The notes beneath the pieces are model-generated. The model was given only the letters and a program-made list of their open reading frames with translations, made no database searches and was not told the DNA's origin. From positions 1-64,000 of the forward strand of contig JAJOHG010000034.1 of assembly GCA_021029095.1 (NCBI GenBank): a DNA stretch of 64,000 nucleotides, in the 5' to 3' direction. Source of the DNA: Phellopilus nigrolimitatus (lineage: Eukaryota > Basidiomycota > Agaricomycetes > Hymenochaetales > Hymenochaetaceae). This document shows positions 1 to 11,720 of this stretch, piece after piece. Numbering within the stretch: the first letter of the stretch is position 1; each line of letters starts with the position of its first letter. Made by a program: the position numbers and the translations under genes.

Positions 1-501
1 GTGTAATTTGTATGTAGGTCGGCAAGATGAAGCTTATGGGGATGGATGTAGGGCAGACGTTTGGCGTGCGAATGGATGGTAGCGTGTTCGATGGTTGATG
101 GCTCGTACGTAGTAAACGAGGAGGGAGTTGGATCTGCTTGTCCTTCTTCCTTCCAATTTACAGTCTCGCTTATGCAGAGCTTTTGCACTTCATAGCAAGA
201 TCTACAACCCTCGGGTGGAGGAGGAGAATGAGAAATTGAGAGAGAAATAATGATAAGGTGGATCCTAGTTCGTTCCTTTTGAAAGCTGGATAGCGCACGA
301 GATAAATCTAAGCACGAGCCACATAAACTATTCTCAATATTATGGTGAGCCAGTTATTCGTTAATATAACACTTATGCGAAAACCAAATTACCAGTTTAA
401 TAATATGCTTCTGTGCACGCAACAAATTTTTAAACAACAGGAGTAACTGGAGAATTTCCGTCGTCCAGTCAAGCGGGACGCAACACGTCGCTGATCACTA
501 G

Positions 502-1472
502 CTACACTCCACTTCGCAGTCCATTGCTGCGGAATCCTCTAACCTGCCGTTTCATAAAGTAAGCCATAATCACGACGAATAGCACCCCGGGTACTACGCA
601 GGCACTGCACGACATTCCGGACGTCTTGCGATCCTCCGTCGCGGCCATGACAGTGAACAAGAATATGAGGAACGTGATGAAAGAGAGTCCAGCAAAGACC
701 AGTGGAGTAAAGAGGGCAAAAATTATCTAGAAATAAGGAAGATTTGTGTTAGCTTCTTTGTTTTCACCTATTTAACAACAATTTTATTTCGGAATGGAAG
801 AACCGATAGTTTTGTTTTAATTTCTTGAGGATGAAATGGGTTGGATGATAGAGGCTGAGGAGTCAAGTCAGGAAATTGAACGTACAACATTCTTTCGTCC
901 CCTTGAAATGCACCGAATACAAGGGCATTTGCCCTTCACGGTGGCATTACAAGCCTCCAGGTCCGAGTCAGGTTGACCCGTGTTAACCGGTTTAACTTTT
1001 CCGTCCACACTCCTGATTTTATCTTCATCCTTGATTTTCTCGGTGTACTTGAATTTATTGATATCGTTAGTTTCAGCCATCGCAGCATTTGCGGCCGGTG
1101 TACGGTTTTTCAATTGAAGCAGCGCACACTCCCTCGCCTCGCGCTGCATGTCCTTGATCTCGTCCGCGGCGGCTATAGATAGCGGTAGGGCGAGCGCGCT
1201 CAGCACGGTCGTCCAGAGTGCCATAACCGGTATGATGGGCGGAAAGTCGATGGTCTCGGCGGATTGTTCCCAGGAAAGCAGACCAGAGCCAGAGATTGCT
1301 CCAAATGTGATTACCTGAGATACAGATAAATAATAAGCGAGTAAGTAGTGCGACTTATCCTATGCGAACGTTTGAGAATCACCATGTACTGGACGTATGC
1401 GTTCAAGCGAAAGGCAAGGTCTAGTATCGTGTCTCTCCCCTCGACTTTTTCTCCGGGAACAATTTTGTTCAT
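502..1472 (-). CDS. Hypothetical small multi-pass membrane protein
   Basis: No family is recognised. The model has three exons. Exon 1 starts at the ATG ending at 1472 (MNKIVPGEKVEGRD...) and stops at a GTGATT donor after ...NAYVQYM. Exon 2 opens in frame after a CTCAG acceptor and encodes VITFGAISGSGLLSW and then a strong hydrophobic segment (VMALWTTVLSALALPL). A polar region with a Cys cluster (CPCIRC) follows. The last exon (about 730 down to 502) encodes two further hydrophobic stretches (FAGLSFITFLIFLFTV and VVPGVLFVVIMAYF) and a short basic tail ending RSGV. Three or four membrane spans with a soluble loop are therefore likely. The donor ending exon 2 (near 880) is uncertain because several GT sites fit. 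The next gene on this side lies more than 1 kb away. Confidence 0.62.
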
Positions 1473-2786
1473 CCTGGATTCTTCATTTCACCAGGGTTAG
1501 ATAAAAGGAAATATCACTTTAAATCCTAAACACACCAGAAAGACTGCATTGGTGGGATGTCACAATGTTTGTTTCCCCTGTGCTAGCATCCGCGCATTTC
1601 TGTAGGTGAGTTTTGCAACTAGTGAATTTCGGTGGTAATTTGAAACATTCGTTAGACACGCGAAAGTTCTTCAACATGCATGGGATGCAAAGGCTAGAAG
1701 CTAATAGAAGTATATAAAGAGTCAGAGAGGCTTGTTAGTATCATCAGAACCTTTCAGTACGAAGTCTCCTACCCAAAAATGGTCCTTCAAGGTACTTCAA
1801 TGATTCCGGTGTTATGGAAAGCACACTAGACCTCTTGTTCGCGCAATCGCTGTCTGCATAATGAGGCTTCCGCGCGATCTTATACAACGACGCTTTGTTT
1901 GATCGGGGCATTGCGAAGATTGTACCAAGTGGGAGGATAATGAGGTGCTAGAAACAAAAAGTGTCTATGGAAGTTTGAAAGATTTTCCTCGTAGTCGTAC
2001 CTCTTATACGTGTGGATAGATATTCAATAAAATAACCTATAGAGTAAGCGGCTGCTCCAGGTTGAGACACGGTTCTTTTGTTAGTAACTAGTAACCAGTG
2101 CGGCAACTTCTTCTGATATATGGATGGCATCTAGTGATTGCTTGAGAGGCGTTGTGCAGACTAAGCCTTCAAAACATTGGCCGGCGGGAAGCAAAAAAAG
2201 AATTAGCAACTCATTGTTGCTAAGGTTTCGGAGTAGTTGCAATTTGGTGTGGAGATCGACCTAAGGCATTAGATAAACCAGGGAACAGGCTGACGACGGG
2301 ATAACGCCTGATTACAACTCCGCTGACTGAGGCGCCCTTATGATAAGCGCCGAATCTATGCAGGCGCAAGAGCGTTTACATTCAACAGTTTTATTTTATT
2401 TTAAAAAAGGCTATACATCGAAGAAATACTATTCGATCGCTATAACGCGTATTAGCTGCAAGACGGAACGAGTTTTGAGAACAGAAATAGAAAGCGAGCT
2501 GCTAATACAGTACATGGACATCATGATATAACGAGGTTAAGGTAGCGTTACAGATTGATTACAACTACTTGGACGTTAAAGTTAAAGGGGGCACTAAAGC
2601 GAACACGGAGTTTCCTAGGAATAAAAGAGGATGAGGTAGAAAGAAGAAAGAAAGGAGATCCAAGAATTTCCAAAATGATCTCTACATGTATATTATTAAG
2701 CGCCTAGTACCATGTCGGAATTGGCCTGCGCGCCAACGTTCTTCGTGCACTCTGGTCAAATTATACAAGGGGGAAGTCAAGCTCTG
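1473..2786. other. Gene-free stretch with an orphan TATA-like promoter
   Basis: No convincing gene is seen. A good TATA-like box, TATATAAA, lies at 1711-1718 on the + strand. It is followed about 60 bases later by ATGGTCCTTCAAG at 1780, which runs straight into a GTACTT donor-like site. No credible second exon follows. It could be the 5' end of a lost gene. The rest is AT-rich with only short ORFs. Confidence 0.4.
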
Positions 2787-3890
2787 TCAAAAGATTGAGC
2801 TCGAGGAGCTTTCGCCTTCAGGCATCGCTGCACTTTCGGATCCATCCATCTCGATCTCGAAGTCAAGCAGCCGCTCGCGCTCTGTATGATACGCGGCGAA
2901 CGCGCGTAAAGACTCTACACGAGCGTCAGAGATCGCAAGAATCTGCTTCGGGAGCGTGCTATTAGGCGAGGACTTCGCTAGGGGCGAAGACGGAAAGAAG
3001 GTGATGAGGTTTTGCACATCTTTCGTGCCCACCTTGTCCTGTGTCCTCCTTGGATCCCCGTTGATCTGTATTCGGCTCTCTTCGCCAGAAGCTTCATTCT
3101 CGCTCTCGACCGGTGTTTGAAGCACAGCGGACGCAGTGCTATCATCGTCGGTTTCGCTGTCATAGCCGTCATTGTCACTACCCATGGCCTGAGAGAGCTC
3201 GGATTCAGAAGGAGCGGGAAAGGAGGACGGGAGCGGAATATCGATATGCGAAGGACCAGAAGGCGCAGGGGTCAGAGTTGGGCTAGGCCGACCCAGCTTC
3301 TTAAGGACCAATAGAAGATCAGCGACAGTGTCAATGGCGAATGGGTCGAGCTCCTGCTTTACATCCGGAATACAAGGTTTCGGTGTTAGAGAAGGCGCTT
3401 GAGCGAGTTTCGGCTTACATAGAAAGTAAGAATCGCCATGGAAGTACAGCTATACATGCGACATACCACTTTGTTTTCGCCCGAGTTTGTGATACCACTT
3501 AATCCTACATCGCCTGCACCACCGAAATCGAACACCTTTCCCGGACTTTCCTCGAAGTAACTCGTTGTAATCGAGTTCGTGTACCGACCTCTCGTGTACG
3601 TTTTCTTCATGCGTTTCTTAAGCTCATGTGCGCGCGAGGCGACGGAAAGACGCGGCCAGTCGAATGCGCTTCCGAATTCGAGATCTCCTGAGGCCGATAG
3701 GCTGTATGATTCCAGAGCCGCACGTTTCCTTTCGAAATGCGAACTGACAGGACGAGAAAAACCTTCGGCGCAGAGTTCTTCTGCTAGGGAGGGCGGCACG
3801 GTACTATCATAAACCCAGTCCTACGTTCCACTGCATCAGGTGAGATATACAAGTAGAGCGCCATAAGGACTATACCTTCTTCAATCCCAT
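2787..3890 (-). CDS. Hypothetical acidic, Ser/Pro-rich protein
   Basis: No family is recognised. Three exons join in frame. Exon 1 is only MGLKK (ATG ending at 3890) and stops at a GTATAG donor. Exon 2 starts DWVYDSTVPPSLAEELC and has a basic patch (ELKKRMKKTYTRGR) followed by SYFEESPGKVFDFGGAG. Exon 3 starts QELDPFAIDTVADLLLVLKK, continues with a proline/serine-rich stretch and an acidic run (SDNDGYDSETDDD), then a probable helix (LAISDARVESLRAFAAYHTE), and ends with a poly-Ser tail. The mix of acidic and basic patches without a signal peptide or membrane span suggests a soluble, perhaps nuclear, regulatory protein. That is inference only. The tiny first exon is supported by perfect frame continuity and a Kozak-like context. 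Confidence 0.62.
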
Positions 3891-4170
3891 GTTCCTTTCG
3901 GGTCGTTAACGTCGTGTCAGTCGTAAGCCGAGCGAGTCTTTTTTAGCACAGTTATGGACAGCCCAATTGTGAGGGTGGCTTTGAAGTCGAGATTCAGGCG
4001 GAAGAAAAATGTGTCAAGTTACAATAAGGTCGTAGGGTAAGTAACAGTAGATCCATTATAGCGTTGGCAAGCAACCAACGTGGTTGCAGCTTGGCTCGCA
4101 GCCACAGGAAGGCGCGAGTGCGTCACAGCCACGTGACAACTGTACCGGACTTTGCCGGAGTTCCCATCAC

Positions 4171-4315
4171 TGCCGGAAGGCAAGGCAAGGCAAGGCAAGG
4201 CCAAGGTACCTTGACGCCAAATTACTCGATTTGGACGCGAATCAATGATGGCTTGTCCAAATCGAGTAATTTGGTGTCAAGGTACCTTGACCTTGCCTTG
4301 CCTTGCCTTCCGGCA
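4171..4315. repeat. Large near-perfect inverted repeat (hairpin) with CAAGG tandem repeats
   Basis: The left arm (4171-4236) starts TGCCGGAAGG, continues as a run of GGCAA/CAAGG pentamers and ends ...CGATTTGGAC. The right arm (4255-4315) is its reverse complement, differing by one pentamer copy and a few bases. The spacer is 18 bases. The DNA or RNA could fold into a stem of about 60 base pairs. The pentamer run makes it prone to slippage. No coding capacity and no clear target-site duplication is seen. Confidence 0.9.
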
Positions 4316-4642
4316 GCACTAATCAGGCTTATGTACGCTTAGTCAGGCTCAGGGAATCTAAACGTTGCTTCTCGGGCTTCAGGAGACGCAGAATTGCCCT
4401 CGATAAAATTTGAGGGCGGTGAGATATTCGGTTGGGATTGGGTCGGGGTCGACTATTTCGGAAGGTAGTATCAATCTACTCCCTTACATTGATAACAGTA
4501 CCCATACTGATCTACCTCCGCACGTCATCTCTCACAGCTCTGATTTATCCACGACAATGTCCAAGATTGTCTATCCGCTGTCTTCGACATCTTCAACGGC
4601 GCGGACGGCGCAAACACAGGAAGATATACGTAGCATCGGAAC

Positions 4643-5099
4643 ATGAGCTACGCGACGGCTCGTTGCGAGGAAAAGAAAAAGAACTTTTTCACTTTGCTCT
4701 ATCTCCCCGCCACCGGATACATTTCTAACATCGCAGACGACCTGCAAACCTTCCACTATCTCAGTCCCGCGCCCAGATTATCAACAATAGATTGCACTCC
4801 TGCTGGCTGCACTGAACACAAACATTATTGGGAAATACTTACGTTACGCTACAAGCGCTCGTGGATAGGCCCAGTCAAAGCTCCTTCTTTATCCCAACAA
4901 TGGAAACACAGCCAATTTGCAAATAGGTATTTTGCAGTGCTTCCGATTCTGGTCAGCTTTGCGGCCTTTGCGTTTGAGTCTCGCCTTATGCAAATTCAGC
5001 TCGTAGGCGTAGTCATCTATCACGGCTTCAGCACAGTGGTAGCTGGTTACGAGCCTGGCGCAAACTGCGTAAAGCATACAAAAATGCGAGCTTTGTTGT
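4643..5099 (+). pseudogene. Possible relic of a DUF6533-type membrane protein
   Basis: An open frame here reads ...IADDLQTFHYLS... and ...RSWIGPVKA..., then ANRYFAVLPILVSFAAFAF after what looks like a frame shift. This resembles the N-terminal helices of the basidiomycete DUF6533 seven-span family, which has a W(K/R)S(P/S)W..GK..FL..RY pattern. The key helices are garbled and the frame changes near 4900, so if the resemblance is real the copy is dead. It lies just upstream of the F-box gene on the same strand. It may equally be a chance ORF. Confidence 0.25.
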
Positions 5100-5126
5100 G
5101 TACGATGCGTAATGATTCATACGGTA

Positions 5127-6819
5127 ATGCCCTTTGATGTCTCTGTCGTCCCGAACGATATTTGGTACGAAATCGCGTCTTTTCTGGAAGTAAAAGACAT
5201 CATATCTCTCGAGGATGTATGTGTTTCCACTATGTTTACCCGGTTGAATAACCTGTCAATCTGTTTCAATATGTGCTCCAGACATGCATATTTATTCGCG
5301 AGATTTTTTCCGATAGAATCTTTTGGCTGAAGCATCTCCATGCGCTGGACCAAGACCACGCACCTGACCTGCCTCGACATATACCCCTTACTGACCTTAC
5401 TTGGTCCGATCTGCGCAACCTCGTCGTGCGCGCGCAGCGGCAATCTCTCAACTGCACCGGCCCCACTCCGCTGCGGGCCACGCGCGAGACCACAGTACCG
5501 GTCGGATCTGCGAACTCGGACGGCGTACTTGGAAGACTGTATGGCTCTGGGACGGACGTGGCGCTGCTCCCTGGAGGCTCACTCCTTTTGGTCTGCTGGT
5601 CTGCGGGGTACTTGCAATGCTGGGACGTACCCGGCCGCGAGTGCCTCTGGACGCACATGCCAGAAGCTTCGCTCGGCGAGCCTGACACGCAGCCGCTGAG
5701 AGTGTGCAGCTTCGGTTATGACATGCAGGCGAACGGCGAGGTGCGCGTACTCGTGGTGAGCGAATCTGCAGACAACGACCCCAGCTTAAAGTAAGAATGT
5801 GGATGTCTACGGAATATATAAATGGCAATGTTATACTGATACTTCGTTACTATTCAGTACTTTCGAGATATTCCAAATTTTCCCACCGACAACGGCGCCT
5901 ATAAGTCGCTACAAGCGCACGCAGAAAGAGCTCGATATAAGACACGGCTCGGTGACGTTCTCGAAGTTATGCGGCGACGTATTGGTAGTCAATTCGGAGA
6001 GTTGTCTTTCCCTGACGTTCTGGAAGGAAGATAGATCTGTAGTGATCGTAAAGGTGTGTCTACGTCTTATGAAAATATGGCGGAGAAAATAAGATTTGAC
6101 CGATGCTTTTGCGGAAGAGCGCATTCGACGACATAGATATAGTAGACGACTATCTTATTTGCGTGGAGCACGAGTCTGCGGGAAAGTCAGTCGTGGCCGT
6201 GCTGCTTTCGGCCGTGCGCGAAATCCAGGCCTAGCACCGCCCGGGCGTTGATGCTGACCCTGGACGCCCTTCCATACACAAGGTGCCCCATCTTACAGCA
6301 CCAGCACTGGCGCTACAACGGGGCATTTCTCTCCATCTGCAATTTTCATTGGAAGCCCGCAGCTGAGCGAAACGGCATCGCCATCACTGTGCTGCTGGAC
6401 GTATACAGCGTAGAAACCACACACGACTTCTATGTGGCGGACTCCTTCCTCTTGGAATGTTGCCGCGGATACAGCCAGCACGGGCATGTCCGTGACTTCC
6501 CTGCCAGACTGCCGGCCGTCCGTGCCTCACGCCTCTCCGGCGTCTGCAGTCTATAGCGTTGGATGGGTATCCCAGCATGTACGGCCTCACGAGTTCGCCC
6601 TCGCAGGCCGGCGTGACAGGGCTCATGCTCTGTAAGGAAGCGCAGCCTGAGCTCTGCGAGATCGCGGAGATACTTGCCATTGTCTCCAGCGAGAAAGAAG
6701 TGGTATTCCACGCACTCGACGTGCCACGTGCGGCAAACCTGAGAGTGGAGTTCTACAGTGGAGCTATTTACTTCCCGACTTTAGATTCGACATCTATTGT
6801 TATCCAATATTTTGACTGA
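5127..6819 (+). CDS. F-box protein, middle section possibly damaged
   Basis: F-box proteins bind Skp1 and bring substrates to SCF ubiquitin ligases. The N-terminus (ATG 5127, alternative 5112) reads VVPNDIWYEIASFLEVKDII, a typical F-box helix pattern. It then splices at a GTATGT donor into IREIFSDRIFWLKHLHALD, the usual second half. A long region follows that looks like a beta-propeller (LPGGSLLLVCWSAGYLQCWDV, near 5570-5645). Exons continue through FSKLCGDVLVVNSESCLSL and VDDYLICVEHESAGKSVVAV. After ...AVREIQA there is a TAG at 6237-6239. Homologous-looking text resumes in other frames (LLDVYSVETTHDFYV near 6390-6440; LDGYPSMYGLTSS to a TGA at 6819). No clean set of introns joins 6237 to 6559, so this may be a decaying gene or a wrongly read intron-rich stretch. 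Confidence 0.55.
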
Positions 6820-7090
6820 GCGTGTATTTTAACTCGATTTGTTTCCCAGTAGGTACATAAATATCGGTTCAGCATGAATAGCACTCATATGGAACTGATT
6901 GGAGAGATACCACTAAAATAGTCATAGTGAAATCTCCGTTTCGGTGAAAAAATTGAATCATATCATTGTTACAGAACCATCATCAGAGTACAAATTCGAA
7001 GGCAGGAAAGGCGGAACTGGTAAGATGTGCAACTATATAAAGTAACAGTGACGGGTGCGCATATTTGAAAATACAAAAGTAAATGTGTTT

Positions 7091-7932
7091 TCACTGAACC
7101 GAAGGAAGACGCTTTTCAAAGTATTTCTCTACTTCACTGTCAGTCATCGACAGAGTTTTATTGCTGTAAGTCCTGTTTTGGGTGCGCTTTTGGTACGAGA
7201 GCGTCTCCCGCTTCGCCGTGATAAGTGCAACGTCCTCCTCATCCAGACACTTGATTTCGTTTGCTGCTAACGGCTCGTCGCGAAGACATATATCCCGATA
7301 TCCAGAGAAAAGAAAGTCTCGACGGCTGTATCGATGTCCTAAACATATCTTGTCCATCGGGGAGGCGAGTGTACTCAGCCTGCCCAAAGCAAGTTCGCGC
7401 ACATTGATGAATTCGAATTTGTCGGCAATGGAAAGGACGGATTTCCAATCATCAGATGTGCTCAGATCTTCGTGACCTATCCGTCTAAATTCCAATGTTC
7501 AAGTACTGAGCCGTCAACCAATTTGAGATTTATGTATTCAACGTACTTTGGATAATGCAGCACCAAGAACTTTGCAAAGTCTACACTTGATGCGCCCTCG
7601 AGTCGGATTGGATGTTCTTTGGAGCTTCCTTCCACCGGTTGTCCTGGTGGAGGTGGGAGAGCAAATAGATCACGAAATACCACGGAATCGCGGACAAAGT
7701 AGTATTTGTGAATTGTGAAGGATACTCCCTCGACCTAAAGAGTACAAAAACACTGTCAATATTTTCTCCCAAGGACTGCACCTGGAAGTTCTATGCCCAC
7801 CCAAAATGTGACGAGTTCGTCGCTGAAGTTAAAATACGAAGGGTCCTCCCAAGGCTTCAAGCAAGGCTCCAAGCAAGGCTCCAATGCCTCTTCTGAATCG
7901 GATATGTCTTCTGAATCGGCTTTGTCACTCAT
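7091..7932 (-). CDS. BTB/POZ domain protein (copy B1)
   Basis: BTB/POZ domains mediate dimerisation and, in many proteins, binding to CUL3 ubiquitin ligase. Three exons join in frame. Exon 1 (ATG ending at 7932) has an acidic Ser-rich start, a small repeat (EPCLEPCLKPW) coded by tandem AAGCAAGGCTCC units, and the strand YFNFSDELVTFW. Exon 2 starts VEGVSFTIHKYYFVRDSVVF, the BTB core helix. It continues to HPIRLEGASSVDFAKFLVLHYP. Exon 3 starts RIGHEDLSTSDDWKSVLSIA, then GHRYSRRDFLFSGYRDIC, and ends EKYFEKRLPSVQ. Intron positions (before V-E and inside Y-P-K, phases 0 and 2) are those of all BTB genes in this window. Copy B2 is its closest relative here (shared FRD.F.LPP.PG.P.EG motif). No lesion is seen. 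Confidence 0.83.
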
Positions 7933-9084
7933 AGCTATTGAGTTAGAAGGAATAATTATGTGGGAGACTGAGAGATTGCTATCGCAGCCTTGTGATTTAT
8001 AGACTGTAGGAATGAGGTCTGAGTAGGGTCTGTCTTCATTTAGAAGCCTTCGATACCGAAAGCTTGTACTAGGGTAGCTGGAAAACTATAAGGACCTAGA
8101 CGTCCACGAGGGACAGAAGAACAACTCCATCCCTATCATTATAGCCCTGTATTTGTGACGTAGCTGCCAGGAAGAACCAGGAATCTATACCAAGCAAATC
8201 CAGTTCCCCATATTGGTACAGATATGCCGAAGCTGCGAGACTGCTGTAGGCACCGTATTTTTCCTTCCGCATAGGGGTGGACCTAAGGGAGCATGGACTA
8301 CGCGAAGCAACTAATCCATTCGGAATTTCGGACATTATTCCTTCGGTGGCAGATCGCGAACTGCGAAGGACGGTGAAACTGAAGTAAGGACTCGCATCGA
8401 TAGTGATTGTGTGAAGTTTTACATGACTATCAGCGACGTAGGTCCGTTGTTCAGTGTAAGGAAGAATGAGGGTCGAAATCGTTGCGGCTAATGCCGTCTC
8501 GGCTCAAGTTCGGCCGCGGAGCCGGGGCGAGTTAAAGTACGTGTCTTCTTACTATCGGTACAGTACTCGACTTCAGAGGGCATGTTGGCAAATTTCTGAC
8601 TCTGAAAATGTATATCAGTACGCGGGAAGACGAGGCTACCTCAAATGTTCACTTACAAGTGCCTTGCCTAGGGATTCTGTGATACCCTATCGTCTTGTTC
8701 AGAGTCTCCATGGAAGCTTGTGAAAACGACAATCGTACTTTTCGTTCGACTTCGAGGACCTAGGAGACCGGCCCTTCTCGTCCAAATATGCTTCAATCCG
8801 GATTGAAGTATCAGTTGAAGACTTATATCGTTCCTCTGCGCTCCTCTGCTCGTCTCAGACCGTTATTCGGTGCTTTATGGTTGATTGCCACCCTCATATA
8901 ATCCTGTTCATCAAAAGAGCGCTATCTTCTCTTCTTTCTTCGTACACCTATACGCTGCGTATCTGATATCTAGACTTGTATCGCAAATGCTGGGATTAAT
9001 AAGTAACCTCATCTCCGCTGTATACAATCGCTATCCCCTGGAACTCCTACCTCGATGGGATCTACTCGGATAATCTCGAGCAGA
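7933..9084. other. Gene-free stretch, no supported feature
   Basis: Only short, unsupported ORFs are present on both strands (for example 8466-8723 + and 8096-8335 -). Around 8340-8760 the base composition looks coding-like, but no frame stays open and no family is recognised, so this may be an old relic. Confidence 0.4.
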
Positions 9085-9876
9085 ATGTCTTTACAAACTC
9101 CTGACAGCCTTGAGATGCCTGTCAAAAACGGCGAGGAAAAAATGGACGACTCGGAGGGCGGCATTGGGTCTTCAGATGAGCAGATCTCTCAGATGAAGCA
9201 GGAATTGCGTAACGTCGTATGCAGACTCCTCCAGGTCGGGTGAGTGTATTGTATTTCGTATTCCGATAGTGGCAAGATGGCTGACGGTCTTGAAACTCAA
9301 CTGCGACTGACAGCCCACAAAGCGCGTGCGAGTACAGGCAAACTCGTCGAGAAAACGATTCGCATACCTGTCTTGACGCTATATCATCACCGTCAGGTAA
9401 ATCGTCATTAATTCATCATTGCCCCGGCGGCGTACGACTCGCCCCAAGATCCAGCCTGATATGCTTTCGGTGTGTTTTCTTGTTCCAAATCCGGTTATCT
9501 CTTGTTAGTTGAGTTGCGTCAAAGCGTTCCGACAGAGATTTATTTGAAGCAGTCTCCTCCAGAGGTCCCCTGGCAATGTTCCGTGTCCGTGCGATTCATG
9601 AAAAACGCGAAGGGCGCTTTGCTACTCCAGCCAAGGAGCCTAAAATTTGGGCTAGTGATATACGACGCGAACGAAGTTGGGGAAAGATTGAAGTGTGCTC
9701 AGATCGCCTTACTTAACCCCTCGCAGCCATGCGAGAAGTTCCTACTCGGACCGATTGTCGAGGACTTTGAGCTGTCGTCCTCGCAGGACTGCGTCTCCGT
9801 TCAGATCCAGGGTCCCAAAGAGTCAAATCTATGCATACGCGACTTTCCGCGTGAGCAAACCTATCATTTGTGCTAA
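9085..9876 (+). pseudogene. Truncated dynamin-like GTPase fragment (copy C)
   Basis: This is the N-terminal half of a dynamin-type GTPase domain and nothing more. Exon 1 (ATG 9085) includes EGGIGSSDEQISQMKQELRN, matching EGGIGLSDKQISKERQN in copy B at 42.5-45.4 kb. The expected exon with the P-loop (GSQSAGKS in copies A and B) is garbled: only a stub resembling STGKLVEK appears near 9330. A second stretch from about 9515 reads VPTEIYLKQSPPEVPWQCSV and continues to VSVQIQGPKESNLCIRDFP, where copies A and B have the G3 motif CDLPG. It then runs to a stop at 9876. There is no stalk or GED region. With the P-loop and G3 both lost it cannot be a working GTPase. It is in the opposite orientation to, and 33 kb from, its nearest relative, copy B. 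Confidence 0.8.
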
Positions 9877-10173
9877 ATAATACTTCTTAACAAGCTAAAT
9901 GCCCAGGTTTGATTGCAAGCATGAATGCAATGCGGCATGGCGAGGACTGCTCATGTGTTCTGTAATGCATTTCAAGAAGTATACATATCTCTCAGGATTG
10001 AGCAATGACAAAAGGATTTGATTCGAATAAGCTAGCGAAAGGATCGCTCGAACGACAGACAGGACGCAGTTTAAAATAAAAAATGAGCATGACCATAATA
10101 GTTGTATAAAAGATTGCGGCACAAAGAGGAAGACGAGCTAAAGGCTACGTTTACTGCGGAAAATATTTAAACC

Positions 10174-11300
10174 TTAAGTTACAATGGCAGCTTTTCTGTG
10201 AGCCATCGACTCGCGGATATTATTTAAGGACATCGCCCGCATTTTCCGAGCTTCTTGTCTTTGCGGCGTTCGAGCCTTGGAGCAGTCCCCTCGACCTCTG
10301 GAACCGGCATTCAGAAGAGAGCCAAAGCGCGCAGACAGCTGCACGGCCATTAGAAAGATGAAATTTACCTTCGTGAGTAACCTTTCCAGCTCCGCAGAGT
10401 CCTCCGGGGTGAGCCCGTGCGAAGCATCCGTGCGCGCAGAGAGATGACCCCAATCAAAGTTGTACCCTTGTTGACGAAGGCTCGGCAACCCGCGCTTGCC
10501 GGTAACACTATCAGGCGTGACGATGTCCGGAGTGGTGCGTGGCGCAATGTTCGTCAAGGCAGAACTTGCTTTCATGTCGTTGTAAGTAGGTTCGCTCTCG
10601 TTGAAGATGACGACGTGGATGAGACTGGAGGAGACGGAGAACAACGTGGTGGAAGACGCCGACGTCAATGGCCGGGTTGCGTGTTCGGGCGCATCACCAT
10701 CCAGCGCAAACTGTTCAATAGCTTCGGAGGCGTAATAACTTTCGGCCGACTCAATTGAGTGAGTCACGCTGTTGGGAGAGGGAGGTACGTTTTCTAGCTC
10801 CTCGGCCTGATGAACCTGCATCGGCTCGGAGACGCGCTTCGCGACGTCCAACTTGATCGGCTTGAACTCGTCGTCGGTCTGGAGTGAGCCCTTGCGTTCC
10901 ACATTGTTGTCTAAACGATCTTCACCCTCGCCCCTGGCGAGTTGTTGGATCTGCCCGTCTCCGGAGTCGATTTCGAAGAAAACAGGTCCATCCAGTGGAT
11001 ACGTGGCTGTGATATTCCCATCAGAGGAATGGTCGGAAGCGTGTTCTTCATGTTGCGCATCGGAAGACTCAACAGCGCTCAACGTCTTCTCATCGTGTGC
11101 CGACTCCGTAATGCTTGGTAGAGACTGCACATAATGTATTTTCAGACATCGCATAGATAGCGAGATGTTTGATATATACTTACAGCCACAAGACCCGCTT
11201 CCTCGAGTTCGATTGGGTCAGCCTCTGCCACACGTGCGGATGCCTTACGCGGAAGCCGGCTCTCTCCGCCACGAGTTGACACTTTGCGCGGAGAATTCAT
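10174..11300 (-). CDS. Hypothetical Ser/Glu-rich protein
   Basis: No family is recognised. Exon 1 (ATG ending at 11300) encodes MNSPRKVSTRGGESRLPRKA, a basic start, then ADPIELEEAGLVA. A good GTAAGT donor and a TGCAG acceptor join it to SLPSITESAHDEKTL. A long low-complexity acidic and serine-rich region follows (for example VFFEIDSGDGQIQQLARGEG), then YNFDWGHLSARTDASHGLTP and a basic C-terminus (KARTPQRQEARKMRAMSLNN). A possible 30-base in-frame intron (GTAAAT...TGCAG, near 10370) would remove VNFIFLMAVQ; it is shorter than usual, so retention is equally likely. No signal peptide or membrane span is seen. Probably intrinsically disordered. Confidence 0.6.
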
Positions 11301-11720
11301 AGCGTTCGACTTTAGAAACGAAGTTTAGAATAGAAGGATATTCAACAGAAGGTGCACTGAAGCAAGAGAGGTTCGGGCCGACGGTTGTGAATACAAAACT
11401 TTTATACTATAGTGCCTTGACGTGTGGCTGAACGGTGTGCCTGTAAGCAGGTATTACCATAAAAGCCACGTGGAGAACTCTGAAAGTAAAAGCTACAACC
11501 AAGGCGCCACGTTGCTATGATATGGTTGACGACGTACTCATAGCAGATCGGAGATTCCACGTAATTCTTGTTTGAATTTCGGTCAGTTGACCTTTCCCGG
11601 AAAAAATATCCAAGCTGATGACGATGACAATGACTTAAGTTCGGTTAGAGGTCAGTACAATGGTCGCGAAAGAAACTGAGCGATACGCTGCTGCAAAACG
11701 CACCTAAAAGCCAGCTTCAT
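11301..11720. other. Intergenic stretch
   Basis: Upstream region of the 10.2-11.3 kb gene and downstream region of the LYR-like gene. No RNA gene, repeat or clear TATA box is seen. Confidence 0.4.

Noticed and set aside
4181..4200. Telomere-like repeat
   Set aside because: The unit is GGCAA/CAAGG, not the fungal TTAGGG, and it is part of an internal inverted repeat.
4889..5443. Minus-strand ORFs opposite the F-box gene start
   Set aside because: Antisense shadows; the + strand has a recognisable F-box with a correct splice site.
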